Source of the DNA: CAYWXK01 sp964462515
Lineage (GTDB): Bacteria; Planctomycetota; Phycisphaerae; Sedimentisphaerales; Anaerobacaceae
DNA length: 64,000 nucleotides
Direction: 5' to 3'
NCBI GenBank assembly: GCA_964462515.1
Contig: CAYWXK010000004.1
Span: 1 to 64,000 of the forward strand
The number at the start of each line of letters is the position of its first letter. Within the stretch, counting starts at the first letter, position 1. Of this stretch, positions 34,968 through 43,495 are shown piece after piece. The notes under the pieces are model-generated. The model saw nothing but the letters and a program-made list of their open reading frames with translations. It was not told where the DNA came from and made no database searches. A program made the position numbers and the translations under genes.

Positions 34968-37900
34968 GAGAACACCTCTTCGGTTGCGGGTGTTGTCTCC
35001 GAATCTGTTTGCTCTGCTGCCTGCATTTTCTGCAAGGCTTTACGATAGTCTATCGGGACAACCTTCACAAACTTACCAATCATATCAGGCCAGGAATCAA
35101 GGATACTCCTCGCACGTTTGCTTTGGGTCCATTTTAAGTGGTTTTGAATAAGCCTGTATAGCAGCTCTCTATCTTCATCGTGCCAGATACTCTCAAGCTC
35201 CACCATATCGAGATTGCAAAGAGTATCGAAAAGCTGCATCTCGTCAAGCACATACGCCAAGCCTCCGCTCATACCTGCAGCGAAATTACAGCCCGTCTGG
35301 CCAAGAACTACTACCACCCCGCCGGTCATATACTCGCAGGCGTGGTCGCCGACACCTTCGACAACCGCTGAAGCTCCGCTGTTGCGAACGGCAAATCGTT
35401 CGCCGGCCATACCGTTGATAAACACCTCACCGCTTGTTGCGCCATAAAGGGCTGTGTTGCCGGCAATGATATTTTCGTGGGCCTGAAAAGGCGAATTCTC
35501 AGGAGTCTGGACAACAATTCTGCCGCCCGAAAGTCCTTTGCCGAGGTAATCATTGCTTTCGCCTATAAGTTTTAGAGTTACGCCCGGCGCCAAAAATGCA
35601 CCGAAGCTCTGGCCCGCTGAGCCGTGAAAAGTAATTTCCAAAGTCCCGTCCGGCAAGCCCTGTGGGCCGAATCGGCGGACGATGCGGTTGCTCAGAATCG
35701 CCCCTACCGTGCGGTTGATGTTGCGAATAGGCATTTCGATTACGGTTTTTTCTCTTTCTTCAATTGCGCTATTCGTCTTTTCCAAAATCTGCCAGTCCAG
35801 ATTATCATTTATCTTAAGCGGCTGGCCGTTAGTTTGTCGTATCGCCCTCTTGTCTTTGGTATCTACCCTATGGAAAATGGCTGAAAAATCCAGACCTTTG
35901 GCCTTCCAGTGGTCGATTGCCTTGCGGGTTGCCAGCCGGTCCGCTCTACCCACCATATCCTCAAATTTGCAAAAGCCAAGCTCAGCCATAATCTGGCGGA
36001 CTTCCTCAGCCACAAAATACATAAACCTCTCGACATACTCAGGCCTGCCTTTGAATCGTTTTCGAAGCTCGGGGTCTTGAGTTCCAATTCCATATAGGCA
36101 CGCCCCTTCGTGACATTTACGCAGCAGCGTACACCCCAGCGCCACAAGAGCCGCCGTCCCAAAGCCAAACCGCTCAGCTCCCAATAGAGCTGCTACAACA
36201 ACGTCCCTGCCTGTTTTCAACTGACCGTCAACCTGAACTTTTATTCTGTCGCGCAACCCATTCATCACAAGAGTCTGCTGAGTCTCTGCTAATCCCAGCT
36301 CCCACGGACAGCCGGTATGCTTGATTGAAGAAAGCGGACTTGCTCCGGTCCCACCATCATGCCCGCTGATAAGCACCTGGTCGGCATTGCCCTTCGCAAC
36401 TCCCGCCGCAATTGTCCCGACGCCGACCTCTGCAACAAGCTTGACCGATACCTTTGCCTCCGGATTGCTGCACTTGAGGTCATATATAAGCTGTGCCAAA
36501 TCCTCAATCGAATATATGTCGTGGTGAGGCGGCGGCGAAATGAGCGTTACCCCAGGCGTTGAGCATCGCAGCTTCGCAATCTCTTCGGTAACCTTATGTC
36601 CCGGCAACTGGCCACCCTCACCTGGCTTGGCACCCTGCGCAATCTTGATTTGCAGCTCTTTGGCGTGAGCAAGGTAATTTATAGTTACTCCGAACCTGCC
36701 GCTTGCCACTTGTTTAATCGCGCAGTTTTTTGAATCACCGTTGCCCTGAGGAATATACCGTGCCGGGTCCTCACCGCCTTCACCGGTATTACTCATCGCC
36801 CCCAGACGGTTCATCGCGATAGCCAAGCACTCGTGTGCTTCTTTACTGATTGAGCCGTGGCTCATCGCTCCTGTGCAGAATCTCTTGATGATTTCACCTG
36901 CCGGTTCCACCTGCTCTATAGGCACCGGCTCGCCCGGGACAAACTCAAACAGCCCCCGCAGCGTGTATAGCTTCTGTGATTGGTCGTTCACCGCCCCGGC
37001 ATATTCAGCGAACGCCTTTGCATCATTATTTACAACAGCGTGCTGAAGTCGTGACAGGGTAACAGGATTCCAGAGATGGTGCTCCCCGCCGTGCCTGAAG
37101 TGATATTCACCGCCAAAATCCAGCACAGGAGCCGCTGCAAATCTCGCCTCAAACGCTGACTTGTGCCGCCTAAGCGCTTCCTGAGCAACCTCTTCAAGTC
37201 CGATTCCACCGATACGCGAGCTGGTACCTGTAAAGTATTCATCGATAAAACAGCGGTTCAGGCCGATTGCCTCAAATAATTGTGCTCCGGTATAGCTGCG
37301 CAATGTGGATATACCCATCTTGCTCATCGTTTTCAAGATGCCTTTTTTGATAGCAGCGATGTAGTTATCTACTATCTGTGTTGGCTCGATATCGTCAGGC
37401 AGCTGGCCCTGCCTTTGCAACTGGTCAAGAGCCTCAAATACAAGGTATGGATTGATTGCATTTGCACCATAACCGCACAAAAGGCAAAAGTGCATAACCT
37501 CTCTTGGCTCGCCGCTCTCGACAATCAGCCCTGCCTGGCCTCGAAGCCCTCTATTAAGCAGCCCCCTATGGACCGCCGCTGTCGCCAGAAGTGATGGAAT
37601 TGGCGCCTTCGCTTCGCAAGTGTCACGGTCACTAATTATGATAAGGCAAGCCCCATCTTCGATGGCTTTTGTCGCAGCGCTTATTAGCGAATCCAGCCCC
37701 CGACGCAAACTCCCGCCGGCATCGGATTCGTCGGCCTCAAAGACAGCCGAAATAGCTGCCACCTTAAAATCGGCACGATTGACTGTCCGCAGCCGCTCAA
37801 TATCCTGGTTGGTGAGAATCGGATGCGGCAGCTTAAGCTGCCTGCAATGCTGCGGGGTTTCGTCAAGCAGATTCTGCCGTTTGCCCGTGAAGACCATCAG

Positions 37901-39517
37901 ACTCATAACCAGCCCCTCACGCAGCGGGTCAATCGGCGGATTTGTTACCTGCGCAAAGAGCTGCTTAAAGTAGTCAAATAGCAGTCTTGGCCTGTCGGAC
38001 AGCACCGCAAGCGGGGTATCATCGCCCATCGACCCGACCGGCTCCTGACCATCAAGGGCCATCGGCACTAAAATCATCTTAAGCTCCTCACTTGTGTAGC
38101 CGAATGCCCGCATCCTCTGTGCTGTGGTTTCAGGGTCACCCCTGACAGGTTTGGGCGCATCAAACAAACCGCGAAGCTCAATCCTATTCTCCTCCAACCA
38201 TCTGCGGTAGGGCTTTTGCCGGGCAATTTTGCTTTTAATATCATTATCAGTAATTATTCGCCCCTCAAGAGTATCGACCAAAAACATATGTCCCGGCCGC
38301 AGACGCCCCTTTCGCATAATTTTCTCAGGCGGAAAGTCCACAACACCAGCTTCACTTGCAAGAACTGCCAGACCGTCAGTCGTAACCAAGTATCGGCAGG
38401 GTCTCAAGCCGTTGCGGTCCAGCGTTCCACCAATCAACCGTCCATCGGTGAACACCATCGCAGCCGGCCCATCCCACGGCTCCATTATCGCTGCGTGATA
38501 CTCGTAAAATGCACGCTTATCTGTGCTGATGTGATATTTCGGTCCGAACGCTTCAGGTATCATCATCATCATTGCGTGCGGCATACTTCGCCCGGCTTGA
38601 ACCAGAAGCTCAACCACACTGTCAAAGCACGCAGAGTCACTCATCTCGGGCATCAGAACAGGCAGCAAATCACGAATGTCATCTTGAAATAATTTGCCGG
38701 CCATCTTCGGCTCGCGTGACGTCATCCAGCTTCGATTGCCATTAAGCGTATTTATCTCACCGTTGTGAGCTATACAGCGAAACGGCTGAGCAAGCCGCCA
38801 GTTTGGAAAGGTGTTGGTGCTATAACGCTGGTGAACAATTGCGAGGGCGGACTTGACTCGTTCATCCGTCAGGTCCGGATAGTATGCGAACAACTGCCAC
38901 GCCATAAACATCCCCTTATAGCAGATTGTCCTGCACGATAGTGAAGGCACATAGAAGTCTTCGCCTTCATCGCCGAAATTCTCTTTGACCAGTCGCTCCG
39001 CCCGCCTGCGTGCCAGATACAGATGCCGTTCGAGAACCTCTTCTTCCAGCCCTGCCCCATCCACAAAAATCTGCCTGATAGACGGCTCCGCCGCCAGCGC
39101 TATTTGACCGAGGCAGTCGTTCCGCACAGGCACCTCTCGCCACCCAAGCACCTTCATTTTGTAGAATGCAATCGCATCCTCTAATATCTTTTCGCATTGC
39201 TCTCTGAATCGGGAATCCTTCGACCCAAACACCATCCCAACGCCATATTGAGATGGCCTGGGCAGTGAAAAGCCCGCTCCTTTACACTCGACAAAAAAAA
39301 ACTCGTGCGGAATCTGAAACAGAATACCGGCACCGTCGCCGGTAACCTCGTCAGCACTTGCTGCTCCCCGATGATGCAGGTTCAACAATATCTGCTTGCC
39401 ATATTCGATGATTGCGTGGTCCTTCTGGCCGCAGATATTCACAACCGCACCGATGCCGCAGCTATCGTGCTCATATTGCGTCTCATACAAACCCTGGTTT
39501 TTTAGCTTTAGAGCCAT
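34943..39517 (-). CDS. gltB: Glutamate synthase large subunit
   Basis: 1524 residues, the usual GltB size. Class II amidotransferase domain with nucleophile Cys20 (EHDSCGIGAV) after a 19-residue propeptide; a central domain; an FMN-binding barrel (GEGGEDPARYIPQGNGDSKN; KPGEGGQLPGHKV; LISGHDGGTGASPLSSIKHTG). The 3Fe-4S cluster cysteines lie in CTLLRKCHEGACLYG. The C-terminal beta-helix has GGRIVVQTPENS and GERFAVRNSGA. It makes two glutamates from glutamine and 2-oxoglutarate. It is separated from glnA by a 432-bp gap rich in repeats, so a promoter may lie there. Confidence 0.98.
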   Translation of the reverse strand: MALKLKNQGLYETQYEHDSCGIGAVVNICGQKDHAIIEYGKQILLNLHHRGAASADEVTGDGAGILFQIPHEFFFVECKGAGFSLPRPSQYGVGMVFGSKDSRFREQCEKILEDAIAFYKMKVLGWREVPVRNDCLGQIALAAEPSIRQIFVDGAGLEEEVLERHLYLARRRAERLVKENFGDEGEDFYVPSLSCRTICYKGMFMAWQLFAYYPDLTDERVKSALAIVHQRYSTNTFPNWRLAQPFRCIAHNGEINTLNGNRSWMTSREPKMAGKLFQDDIRDLLPVLMPEMSDSACFDSVVELLVQAGRSMPHAMMMMIPEAFGPKYHISTDKRAFYEYHAAIMEPWDGPAAMVFTDGRLIGGTLDRNGLRPCRYLVTTDGLAVLASEAGVVDFPPEKIMRKGRLRPGHMFLVDTLEGRIITDNDIKSKIARQKPYRRWLEENRIELRGLFDAPKPVRGDPETTAQRMRAFGYTSEELKMILVPMALDGQEPVGSMGDDTPLAVLSDRPRLLFDYFKQLFAQVTNPPIDPLREGLVMSLMVFTGKRQNLLDETPQHCRQLKLPHPILTNQDIERLRTVNRADFKVAAISAVFEADESDAGGSLRRGLDSLISAATKAIEDGACLIIISDRDTCEAKAPIPSLLATAAVHRGLLNRGLRGQAGLIVESGEPREVMHFCLLCGYGANAINPYLVFEALDQLQRQGQLPDDIEPTQIVDNYIAAIKKGILKTMSKMGISTLRSYTGAQLFEAIGLNRCFIDEYFTGTSSRIGGIGLEEVAQEALRRHKSAFEARFAAAPVLDFGGEYHFRHGGEHHLWNPVTLSRLQHAVVNNDAKAFAEYAGAVNDQSQKLYTLRGLFEFVPGEPVPIEQVEPAGEIIKRFCTGAMSHGSISKEAHECLAIAMNRLGAMSNTGEGGEDPARYIPQGNGDSKNCAIKQVASGRFGVTINYLAHAKELQIKIAQGAKPGEGGQLPGHKVTEEIAKLRCSTPGVTLISPPPHHDIYSIEDLAQLIYDLKCSNPEAKVSVKLVAEVGVGTIAAGVAKGNADQVLISGHDGGTGASPLSSIKHTGCPWELGLAETQQTLVMNGLRDRIKVQVDGQLKTGRDVVVAALLGAERFGFGTAALVALGCTLLRKCHEGACLYGIGTQDPELRKRFKGRPEYVERFMYFVAEEVRQIMAELGFCKFEDMVGRADRLATRKAIDHWKAKGLDFSAIFHRVDTKDKRAIRQTNGQPLKINDNLDWQILEKTNSAIEEREKTVIEMPIRNINRTVGAILSNRIVRRFGPQGLPDGTLEITFHGSAGQSFGAFLAPGVTLKLIGESNDYLGKGLSGGRIVVQTPENSPFQAHENIIAGNTALYGATSGEVFINGMAGERFAVRNSGASAVVEGVGDHACEYMTGGVVVVLGQTGCNFAAGMSGGLAYVLDEMQLFDTLCNLDMVELESIWHDEDRELLYRLIQNHLKWTQSKRARSILDSWPDMIGKFVKVVPIDYRKALQKMQAAEQTDSETTPATEEVFSWVKQRVF

Positions 39518-39535
39518 CGTATCTCTTTATTTTTT

Positions 39536-39610
39536 GCCACCAAGACACAAAGGCACTAATTTTTTTAACTTTTAACTCCTTTGTGTCTTCGTGACTTTGT
39601 GGCTAATCTT
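39536..39610. repeat. Non-coding copy of the palindromic element found in carB
   Basis: Inverted arms GCCAC...AAGACACAAAGG and CCTTTGTGTCTT...GTGGC flank an AT-rich centre. Same order and near-same sequence as the carB insertion at 32033-32109. It lies between glnA and gltB, 19 bp upstream of gltB. Confidence 0.75.
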
Positions 39611-39637
39611 CTAATTTTCTGGATTATTTATCGCTGT

Positions 39638-39655
39638 GTCCCGATTGCTCGGGAC
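39638..39655. repeat. Hairpin repeat
   Basis: Perfect 7-bp arms GTCCCGA and TCGGGAC around TTGC in the gap upstream of gltB. No T-run follows. Confidence 0.45.
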
Positions 39656-39883
39656 TGCCATAGAGTAAAATCCCGAAGATAAGCCATATTTTGGTCCTTA
39701 AACCTCAACCTAAACAGGTTACTATACGCTGATTTTCCGTTCATAGCATTACGATTCTCTTAATAGACTCTATAAGCAGCTCTCATATTTGCGTTGCCGG
39801 TGCATTCCTTCGATTTCACTCAGGATGGTGAGCGGAGTCGAACCACCGGAGAGCCACACCAAGCAGTGTCTTGCTGTGCGTGG

Positions 39884-39902
39884 CACGGGCTTCCAGCCCG
39901 TG
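39884..39902. repeat. CACGGGCT hairpin repeat, copy 1
   Basis: Perfect arms CACGGGCT/AGCCCGTG around TCC, within GTGGCACGGGCTTCCAGC. A close relative is at 47993-48011. It lies 48 bases beyond the glnA stop and may double as a 3'-end stabiliser. Confidence 0.55.
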
Positions 39903-39949
39903 AAAACCAGACACGTCCAGGATGGCCGTTCCACGAAACGCAGTCACGA

Positions 39950-41362
39950 TTAACTGTCGTAGTATAGATAGAACTCGTAAGGATGCGGCCGCAACGCCAT
40001 CTCGTCAAGCTCCTTCTCGCGTTTCCACTTAACCCAGGCATCGAGCACATCATCGGTGAACACATCTGACGCCTTAAGGAAATCATGGTCCTTTTCCAGA
40101 GCGTCAATTGCCTCGGCCAGCGAGCCGGGAGTTTTTTGGTACTTGGCCAGCTCTTCGGGTGTCATTTCATAGATGTCACGATCCAGCGGCTCGCCCGGGT
40201 CAATCTTATTCTTAATCCCGTCTATCGCCGCCATTAACATAGCAGTCCACGTAAGATATCCGTTCGCAGTGGGGTCGGGGCAGCGAAACTCCAGCCGCTT
40301 TGCCTTCGGATTCGGCGAGTACATCGGTATCCGCACGCCGGCGGAGCGATTGCGAGCGCTCATAACCAGATTCACCGGTGCTTCAAAACCAGGCACCAGC
40401 CGCCTATACGAATTCGTCGTCGGTGCCGCGAATGCCAGAATTGCAGGCGCGTGCTTGAGAATTCCGCCGATCGAATATAAGCCTATATCGCTTAAACCGG
40501 CATATCCTTTGCCTGCAAACAACGGTTTGCCGCCTTTCCATAGAGAGAAGTGCGAATGCATACCACTGCCGTTGTCCTGAAATATCGGTTTTGCCATAAG
40601 TGTTACCGTCTTGCCATGCCTCTTGGCTACGTTCTTGATGATGTACTTATACCACATATACTGGTCGCCCATTTTAACCAGGTTAGCAAACCGCATATCA
40701 ATCTCCGCTTGGCCTGCTGTGGCGACCTCGTGATGGTGGGCCTCGATGATAATCCCGACCTTCATCATCTCAAGCACCATCTCGGTGCGCAGGTCGTGGT
40801 AAGTGTCGGTCGGGCTTACCGGGAAGTAACCGCCCTTGAAACTGGGTTTATACCCTAAGTTCGGCTCCTCAAAACGCGCGGTGTTCCAGGACCCTTCCAC
40901 CGAATCGATGGCATACATACCGGTGTGCTGATTCTGCTCATAGCGGACCTCGTCAAAAATGAAGAATTCCGGCTCAGGCCCGATATAACAGGTGTCCGCC
41001 ATTCCGGTCTTTTTCAGATACTCCGCGCCTTTCTTGGCGATGTAACGCGGGTCTCGCGTGTACTTCTTCCTGGTCACCGGGTCAACAATGTCAGCTATCA
41101 CGCTGACGACCGGCTCCTTGAAGAAGGGGTCGAGCACTGCCGTATCCGGGTCCGGTACCGCCATCATATCCGACACGTGAATTCCCTGCCATCCTCGTAT
41201 CGACGAGCCGTCGAACCCGACGCCTTCTTCGAATGTTCCTTCATCCCAGGTATCCAGCGGAAACGTGCAGTGCTGCCACGTCCCTAACAGGTCCGTGAAT
41301 TTCAGGTCGACCATTTTAGCATTATGCTTTTTTGCGAATTCAAAAAACTCTTTCGGTGTCAT
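39950..41362 (-). CDS. glnA: Glutamine synthetase, type I
   Basis: 470 residues, standard for GSI. N-terminal beta-grasp: [29 protein letters not shown]. Catalytic blocks: [41 protein letters not shown] (Q replaces the usual G), [36 protein letters not shown]. The adenylylation-type Tyr region reads [10 protein letters not shown], not NLYDLPPEE, so covalent control is uncertain. Makes glutamine from glutamate and ammonia. AAAGGAA precedes the ATG. It sits 70 bp after glnB and supplies the product that every downstream enzyme of the run uses. Confidence 0.98.
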   Translation of the reverse strand: MTPKEFFEFAKKHNAKMVDLKFTDLLGTWQHCTFPLDTWDEGTFEEGVGFDGSSIRGWQGIHVSDMMAVPDPDTAVLDPFFKEPVVSVIADIVDPVTRKKYTRDPRYIAKKGAEYLKKTGMADTCYIGPEPEFFIFDEVRYEQNQHTGMYAIDSVEGSWNTARFEEPNLGYKPSFKGGYFPVSPTDTYHDLRTEMVLEMMKVGIIIEAHHHEVATAGQAEIDMRFANLVKMGDQYMWYKYIIKNVAKRHGKTVTLMAKPIFQDNGSGMHSHFSLWKGGKPLFAGKGYAGLSDIGLYSIGGILKHAPAILAFAAPTTNSYRRLVPGFEAPVNLVMSARNRSAGVRIPMYSPNPKAKRLEFRCPDPTANGYLTWTAMLMAAIDGIKNKIDPGEPLDRDIYEMTPEELAKYQKTPGSLAEAIDALEKDHDFLKASDVFTDDVLDAWVKWKREKELDEMALRPHPYEFYLYYDS

Positions 41363-41432
41363 TATTTAGTTCCTTTCACAAAACCGTTCTTTAGCTTTCT
41401 TAAACGCTATTAACTACCAACTAAGAACCGAT

Positions 41433-41774
41433 TTAACCAATTGCCTCTCCGTCTCTTTCACCTGTTCTGATGCGGATGCACTCGGGCAAATCCAGGATGA
41501 AAATCTTTCCATCTCCGATGTTTCCTGTCCGCGCCCCTTCAGTGATAGCATCCACGGTCGGCTTTACGTATGCTTCATTCACCGCAATCTCCAGCTTGGT
41601 CTTTTTCAGCAGACATCCCTGTTCCTTATGGCTGCGATACACCTCTGCGATGCCTTTCTGACGACCTCGCCCGACAACGTTCGATACCGTTACCAGGTGA
41701 ATCTCTTTCTCTGTCAATCTCTTTAATACCTCATCCAAACGGTCTGGTTGAATTATGCCTATAATGTATTTCAT
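41433..41774 (-). CDS. glnB: PII nitrogen-regulatory protein lacking the usual T-loop modification sites
   Basis: 113 residues from ATG 41774 (MKYIIGIIQPDRLDEV), with AGGTGG 4 bases upstream. An ATG six codons earlier (41792) is possible but off the family pattern. GRQKG with Gln39 and the ATP-binding C-terminal blocks TGNIGDGKIF and IRIRTGE are intact. Residue numbering equals E. coli GlnB: Tyr46 is kept, but position 51 is Glu, not the uridylylated Tyr, and position 49 is His, not the cyanobacterial phospho-Ser. Control by uridylylation is therefore unlikely; sensing through ATP/ADP and 2-oxoglutarate remains possible. Placed directly after amtB, its classical partner. Confidence 0.95.
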   Translation of the reverse strand: MKYIIGIIQPDRLDEVLKRLTEKEIHLVTVSNVVGRGRQKGIAEVYRSHKEQGCLLKKTKLEIAVNEAYVKPTVDAITEGARTGNIGDGKIFILDLPECIRIRTGERDGEAIG

Positions 41775-41795
41775 ATCGCCACCTTTCTTCATAAC

Positions 41796-43043
41796 CTAAT
41801 CAATCAGAGTGTATGCGGCTTCGCGATGCTGCGTCAGGTCAAGACCTACCAGTTCCTCGTGCATATTGACTCTGAGTTTCATAACTATATCCACCACCTT
41901 CAGCAGCGCCACACCCACAACAAAAGAGTACGCCATTATTACAATGACGGCTTTTAATTGAATCCAAAGCTGCCCTGGGTTGCCGTACAACAAGCCATCC
42001 GCCCCGGCAGAGTTTACTGTCTTTGTAGCCCAAATGCCTGTTGCAATCGCACCCCATATACCGCCGATGCCATGAACACCAAAAGCGTCCAGCGAGTCAT
42101 CATAACCTAAGGCGCTTTTTATGTAAGTTATCACAATCCACGGAAAGATGCCGGCGCCGGCGCCTATCCAAATTGCACCGAGCGGTGTAACAAATCCTGA
42201 TGCCGGGGTAATGGCTACCAGCCCAGCCACCACACCGGTAATCATACCGAGCGTAGTAGGCTTTTTGTGTTTGAGCCAATCCAGCATCGCCCACACTAAA
42301 CCCGCTGTCGCTGCGGCGATGTGTGTCACAGTAAATGCGCTACTGGCCAGGCTTCCGGCTCCCAAGGCACTGCCCGCATTAAAACCAAACCAGCCGAACC
42401 AGAGAAGCGCCGCACCTAAAACAGCAAATGGAAGGTTGTGAGGCGGGGATATGCCATTTGGATACCCTTGCCGACGACCGAGTACCAGAGCCGCCGCCAG
42501 AGCTGTCATACCGGCGTTAATATGAACCACCGTCCCGCCGGCAAAATCCAATGCTCCCCACTTGCGTAAGAAACCTCCAACGCCCCATACCCAGTGTGCT
42601 ATGGGGTCATAAACAAAAGTTGCCCACAACAGCATGAAAATACAGAATGAGGAAAACTTCATACGTTCTGCAAAAGCACCTATAATTAACGCCGGCGTTA
42701 TCACAGCGAACATCATCTGGAACATCATAAAGACCTGGTGCGGTATGGTCCCAGCGTAGTCTGCATTAGGCTTCATTCCAACACCTCTCAGCCACAGCCA
42801 CTCTAACCCGCCAATTACTGAGCCTTTGTCCGGTCCGAATGACAGACTGTACCCCAATAATACCCATTGCACACTGATAAGGCAGAGGACCATAAAACAT
42901 TGCATTAACACCGACAGCATATTCTTGCGCCGAACCAGCCCGCCATAGAAGAATGCCAGCCCAGGCGTCATCAGCATCACTAATGCAGTCGATATCAGCA
43001 GCCAACTGGTATCCCCCGTATCTACAATCACTTTAGTATCCAT
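41796..43043 (-). CDS. amtB: Ammonium transporter
   Basis: 415 residues with 11 membrane helices. The conserved Asp is in VYDPIAHWVWG, and the twin pore histidines are in TVVHINAGM and FGVHGIGGIWG. PII contact is expected at the cytoplasmic C-terminal tail (MHEELVGLDLTQHREAAYTLID). It carries ammonium across the inner membrane. AAGAG precedes the ATG. It is the first gene of the glutamine run, followed by glnB within 25 bp, the standard amtB-glnB coupling seen in reverse. A sigma-54-type promoter lies 182-199 bp upstream. Confidence 0.97.
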   Translation of the reverse strand: MDTKVIVDTGDTSWLLISTALVMLMTPGLAFFYGGLVRRKNMLSVLMQCFMVLCLISVQWVLLGYSLSFGPDKGSVIGGLEWLWLRGVGMKPNADYAGTIPHQVFMMFQMMFAVITPALIIGAFAERMKFSSFCIFMLLWATFVYDPIAHWVWGVGGFLRKWGALDFAGGTVVHINAGMTALAAALVLGRRQGYPNGISPPHNLPFAVLGAALLWFGWFGFNAGSALGAGSLASSAFTVTHIAAATAGLVWAMLDWLKHKKPTTLGMITGVVAGLVAITPASGFVTPLGAIWIGAGAGIFPWIVITYIKSALGYDDSLDAFGVHGIGGIWGAIATGIWATKTVNSAGADGLLYGNPGQLWIQLKAVIVIMAYSFVVGVALLKVVDIVMKLRVNMHEELVGLDLTQHREAAYTLID

Positions 43044-43224
43044 AGTTTATTCTCTTTCAGTCAAACATCACTTTCTCCCACTTCTAATGCGATTAACTTC
43101 TCCTGATTCGCTACCAGCGGACAATAATTCAACCAGCACATCTAACTCATACTTTATTCTTATAGAAGCAATACCTATGCCAATATAAGTCGTTCTTATT
43201 GAATAGTCATAAATGCTTATTAGA

Positions 43225-43242
43225 CAGCAAGATAAATGCCGT
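43225..43242 (-). promoter_or_regulatory. Sigma-54 promoter for the amtB operon
   Basis: The minus strand reads ACGGCATTTATCTTGCT: GG-N10-GC with exact -24/-12 spacing and four of five bases of TTGCW. The only deviation is C for T before GGC. It lies 182 bp from the amtB start, giving an expected leader of about 170 nt. The sigma-54-dependent activator encoded on the other side of this gap makes the call consistent. Confidence 0.65.
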
Positions 43243-43272
43243 CCTTTCTTTTGTGGCAGTGTTTGCAAAACC

Positions 43273-43305
43273 GACAAATATGTCATTTTTTGAAAGATAT
43301 TTGAC
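43273..43305. promoter_or_regulatory. Inverted repeat, candidate enhancer of the activator
   Basis: GACAAATAT and ATATTTGAC (7 of 9 paired) separated by 15 bases, 35-65 bp upstream of the -24 box. Position and dyad symmetry suit an upstream activator site for a Fis-type dimer. It is not a TGT-N10-ACA NifA site. Confidence 0.35.
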
Positions 43306-43433
43306 AATTTTGTTCTGTTTTAGATTTTCAGTAAGCGAAATGTTTTAAATATAATAAAACTTTTCTATAAAATAACTTACATCAATAAAGTGCCTTATTA
43401 GCCAGGTTTATCTTACATATTTGTAACACTTAT

Positions 43434-43462
43434 TTGACTGTGACGTAATAGTATGGTATAAA
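43434..43462 (+). promoter_or_regulatory. Sigma-70-type promoter of the activator gene
   Basis: TTGACT, a 17-bp spacer, TATAAA, then 33 bases to the ATG at 43496. AAGGA forms the ribosome site. The activator would thus be made constitutively. Confidence 0.6.
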
Positions 43463-43495
43463 TTAGATGAGTTTGAAAACAAGGAATTACAGATT

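Larger units (their letters stand above)
39518..39949. other. 432-bp gap between glnA and gltB packed with repeat elements
   Basis: No credible ORF. In order: the GCCACCAAGACACAAAG element (39536-39610); a hairpin GTCCCGA/TCGGGAC (39638-39655); a TTCGACTCCGCTCA-type unit on the minus strand (about 39805-39845); and a CACGGGCT/AGCCCGTG hairpin (39884-39902). These are dispersed-repeat types. I could not identify a sigma-54 or sigma-70 promoter for gltB among them. Confidence 0.65.
43044..43495. other. 452-bp divergent control region between amtB and the sigma-54 activator
   Basis: AT-rich. It contains a sigma-54 promoter toward amtB, an inverted repeat 30-65 bp further upstream, and a sigma-70-type promoter toward the activator gene. 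No ORF of its own. Confidence 0.7.

Noticed and set aside
39536..39610. The 39536 element as a CRISPR or tRNA-like structure
   Set aside because: It is a single imperfect palindrome, not an array, and has no tRNA fold; its relative is in carB.
43252..43267. TGGCAGTGTTTGC on the plus strand as a sigma-54 promoter for the activator
   Set aside because: GG to GC spacing is two bases too short, and it points to a start too far from the gene.
43258..43276. TGT...ACA as a NifA-type upstream activator site
   Set aside because: The spacer is 11, not 10, bases; chance in AT-rich sequence is likely.
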